The position numbers were made by a program, and so were the translations under genes. A stretch of DNA of 7,609 bases from Variovorax sp. (lineage in GTDB: Bacteria; Pseudomonadota; Gammaproteobacteria; Burkholderiales; Burkholderiaceae_C). The notes beneath the pieces are model-generated. The model was not told the DNA's origin. It saw only the letters and a list, made by a program, of their open reading frames with translations, and did not search any database. Where the stretch lies: the NCBI GenBank assembly GCA_028292145.1, contig JAQGMX010000206.1, positions 1 to 7,609 of the forward strand, given 5' to 3'. Below are positions 5,834 through 7,609 of this stretch, in pieces (the stretch's first letter is position 1; the number at the start of each line of letters is the position of its first letter).

Positions 5834-7609
5834 TTGCCCTCCATCGAACCCTTTCCCGACGACTACGACCCGCCTGACGCGCCCTACGGCGATCCGGTCC
5901 TGCGAGCCCGCGCGACACCGGCCGGCGAAGACCTCGTCGCGCAGGTGCGCGAGGCTTTCACCGAAGGCGGCGTACTGTCGCGCGCGGCCGAGCAGTTCCG
6001 CGAACGCGACGGCCAGACGCAGATGGCGCTTGCGGTGGCGGAAACCATCGACGAGGGCGGCGTGCTGGTGGTCGAGGCCGGCACCGGTGTCGGCAAGACC
6101 TTCTCCTATCTGGTGCCCGCGCTGCTGAGCGGCGAGCGCGTGCTGCTGTCGACGGCGACCAAGGCGCTGCAGGATCAGCTTTTCGGCCGCGATCTGCCAC
6201 GGCTGGTCGAGGCGCTGAACCTGCCTGTCCGGACGGCGTTGCTCAAGGGCCGCGGGAGTTATCTGTGCCTGCACCGCCTTGGTCTCGCGCGGCACGACGC
6301 ATCGCTGCCCGAGCGCGGCAGCCTTCGCACGCTGGCCAAGATCGAGCAATGGGCGACGGCCACCCGGACCGGCGATCTGGCCGAGTTGCCGGGCCTCGAC
6401 GAGCGTTCGCCGCTGATTCCGCTGTTCACTTCGACGCGCGAGAACTGCCTCGGCGCGCAGTGCCCACAGTTCAAGCCTTGTCATGTGAATCTGGCGCGTC
6501 GAGAGGCGCTCGCCGCCGATGTCGTGGTCATCAACCACCATCTTTTCTTCGCCGATCTTGCCGTGCGTGAATCCGGCATGGCGGAGCTGCTGCCCAGCGT
6601 GCGCGTCGTCGTGTTCGACGAGGCGCACCAGCTCAACGAGATCGGCGTGCAGTTTCTCGGCACCCAGCTCGGCACCGGCCAGGCGCTGGATTTCGCGCGC
6701 GACGTCATGGCCGCCGGCCTGCAGCACGCGCGCGGCCTGGTCGACTGGCACCAGCTGGCTGCGGCGGTCGAACGCGGCGCGCGCGAATTGCGACTGGCCG
6801 CCGGAAAGCAGTATCCCGGTACGAAGCTGCGCTGGAACGCCGCCGGCAAAGCCACGGCGCCGGAGGGCATTGACCAGCGCATCTGGGGCGAATCGCTCGA
6901 TTTGCTCCAGCAGGCCTTCGAGCTGGCAGCCGAAGGATTAGACACCGTCAGCGAGATTTCGCCGGATTTCGTGCGGCTGCACGAGCGCGCCCTGAAACTG
7001 GCCGAGCGCGCCGGGCGCTTCGCCGATCCGTGCCCGCTCGGCTCGGTCCGCTGGCTGGATGTCGGCACACAGCTGCGGCTGGTCGAATCGCCGCTCGACA
7101 TTGCCGAAGCCGTGCGCACGCGCGTGCTCAAGAAAGGTGCGGCCGACCCCGAAGACACCGGTCGCGCCTGGATATTCACCTCGGCCACGCTCGGCGACGA
7201 CGCCAGGCTGCGCTGGTTCACCGAGCCGTGCGGACTCACCGACGCACGAGTTTTGCGCGTCGAAAGCCCGTTCGACTACGCGAATCAGGCCGCTCTTTAC
7301 GTCCCGCGCGCGTTCCCGAAGCCCAACGATCCGTTGCACGGAACACGCGTCGCACAGCTGGCCACACAAGGCGCCCGGCTGCTCGGCGGTCGCACGCTGG
7401 TGCTGACCACCACGCTGCGCGCCCTGCGCACGATCGCCGATGCACTGCGCCGGCAACTCGAACTCTGGGACGCCGATGGCCGGCCCGAAGTGCTGGTGCA
7501 GGGCGAATTGCCCAAGCGCGTGCTGATGGACCGGTTCCGCGAAGGCGCGACCGTTGCCGGAACAGCCGGCGCGAATGGCGAAAGTCGCCCGGGTTGCGTG
7601 CTGGTCGCC
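5834..7609 (+). CDS. ATP-dependent DNA helicase of the DinG/YoaA (XPD-like, 4Fe-4S) family, 3' end outside window
   Basis: This superfamily 2 5'-to-3' DNA helicase continues past the right edge; 592 residues are visible against about 636 (YoaA) to 716 (DinG) in E. coli. Counting from the TTG at 5834, Walker A E-A-G-T-G-V-G-K-T ends at T89 (K88). The iron-sulfur cysteines are C145, C205, C210 and C216; the last three have the same spacing as in E. coli DinG. V-I-N-H-H precedes Walker B D-E-A-H at 262-265, and F-T-S-A-T-L (motif III-like) lies near 7177-7194. The final Q-x-x-G-R-x-I-R-type motif must lie beyond 7609. The start is uncertain. The frame is also open to an ATG at 5738 (32 more codons), but those codons have only about 60% G/C at third positions against about 85% after 5834, and encode an Arg-rich stretch unlike the family. 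Neither start has a good Shine-Dalgarno. The family serves DNA repair and removal of R-loops or blocked forks; YoaA versus DinG is unresolved. Confidence 0.9.
   Translation, partial: MPSIEPFPDDYDPPDAPYGDPVLRARATPAGEDLVAQVREAFTEGGVLSRAAEQFRERDGQTQMALAVAETIDEGGVLVVEAGTGVGKTFSYLVPALLSGERVLLSTATKALQDQLFGRDLPRLVEALNLPVRTALLKGRGSYLCLHRLGLARHDASLPERGSLRTLAKIEQWATATRTGDLAELPGLDERSPLIPLFTSTRENCLGAQCPQFKPCHVNLARREALAADVVVINHHLFFADLAVRESGMAELLPSVRVVVFDEAHQLNEIGVQFLGTQLGTGQALDFARDVMAAGLQHARGLVDWHQLAAAVERGARELRLAAGKQYPGTKLRWNAAGKATAPEGIDQRIWGESLDLLQQAFELAAEGLDTVSEISPDFVRLHERALKLAERAGRFADPCPLGSVRWLDVGTQLRLVESPLDIAEAVRTRVLKKGAADPEDTGRAWIFTSATLGDDARLRWFTEPCGLTDARVLRVESPFDYANQAALYVPRAFPKPNDPLHGTRVAQLATQGARLLGGRTLVLTTTLRALRTIADALRRQLELWDADGRPEVLVQGELPKRVLMDRFREGATVAGTAGANGESRPGCVLVA

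Noticed and set aside
5740..5844. 35-residue N-terminal extension of the phosphatase from an ATG at 5844
   Set aside because: Arg/Pro-rich, no family similarity, and it overlaps the candidate promoter patch; the family N-terminus begins at 5739.
5831..5846. Possible LexA (SOS) box near the helicase start
   Set aside because: A CTGT is present at 5831-5834 but the matching ACAG half at the required spacing is not.
5519..6751. - strand open frame opposite the helicase (410 codons)
   Set aside because: It overlaps both the 5' part of the phosphatase gene in another frame and the helicase motifs on the + strand; low-complexity Arg/Gln/Ala translation with no domain.
1..7609. Novel defence, mobile or biosynthetic system
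   Set aside because: All recognisable genes are housekeeping or common regulatory and repair families in uniform composition. No transposase, integrase, toxin-antitoxin pair, repeat array or attachment site was seen.

Overview
This window is GC-rich (strong G/C preference at third codon positions) and almost entirely coding. It reads as chromosome of a beta-proteobacterium, of Burkholderiales or Rhodocyclales type. The evidence is recall of protein families rather than a search: the wording of the SucA/SucB/LpdA proteins, a zapE gene directly behind the 2-oxoglutarate dehydrogenase genes, and the PP2C and DinG/YoaA family versions all fit that group. I see no tRNA, rRNA, insertion sequence, CRISPR array, phage gene or compositional break.

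Left part (1-4943, + strand): a compact, probably co-transcribed run. It starts with the 3' end of sucA (E1 of 2-oxoglutarate dehydrogenase), then sucB/odhB (E2, succinyltransferase with one lipoyl domain), lpdA (E3, dihydrolipoamide dehydrogenase), zapE (AFG1-like P-loop ATPase) and a small exported, charged, probably coiled-coil protein of unknown function. The first three build the complex that converts 2-oxoglutarate to succinyl-CoA in the TCA cycle: E1 decarboxylates, E2 carries and transfers the succinyl group on lipoyl-lysine, and E3 reoxidises the lipoyl group and passes electrons to NAD+. The last two are spaced by only 4-5 bases and appear translationally coupled. The only real gap in this run (363-433, between sucA and sucB) holds a perfect 9-bp hairpin followed by a short T-run, then a duplicated AGAAGAAT box before the sucB start.

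Right part (4948-7609): a PP2C-type serine/threonine phosphatase gene on the - strand meets the exported-protein gene tail to tail with only 4 bases between the stop codons. It is divergent from a DinG/YoaA-type (XPD-like, iron-sulfur) DNA helicase gene on the + strand that runs off the right edge. The two divergent genes share a very short control region around 5738-5833. Depending on the true helicase start, the two start codons either overlap inside one CATG or are separated by 94 bases; I favour the latter.

The window looks like ordinary housekeeping chromosome. I found no convincing undescribed multi-gene system. The points most worth a second look are the uncharacterised exported protein attached to zapE, the hairpin between sucA and sucB, and the compressed divergent start region.
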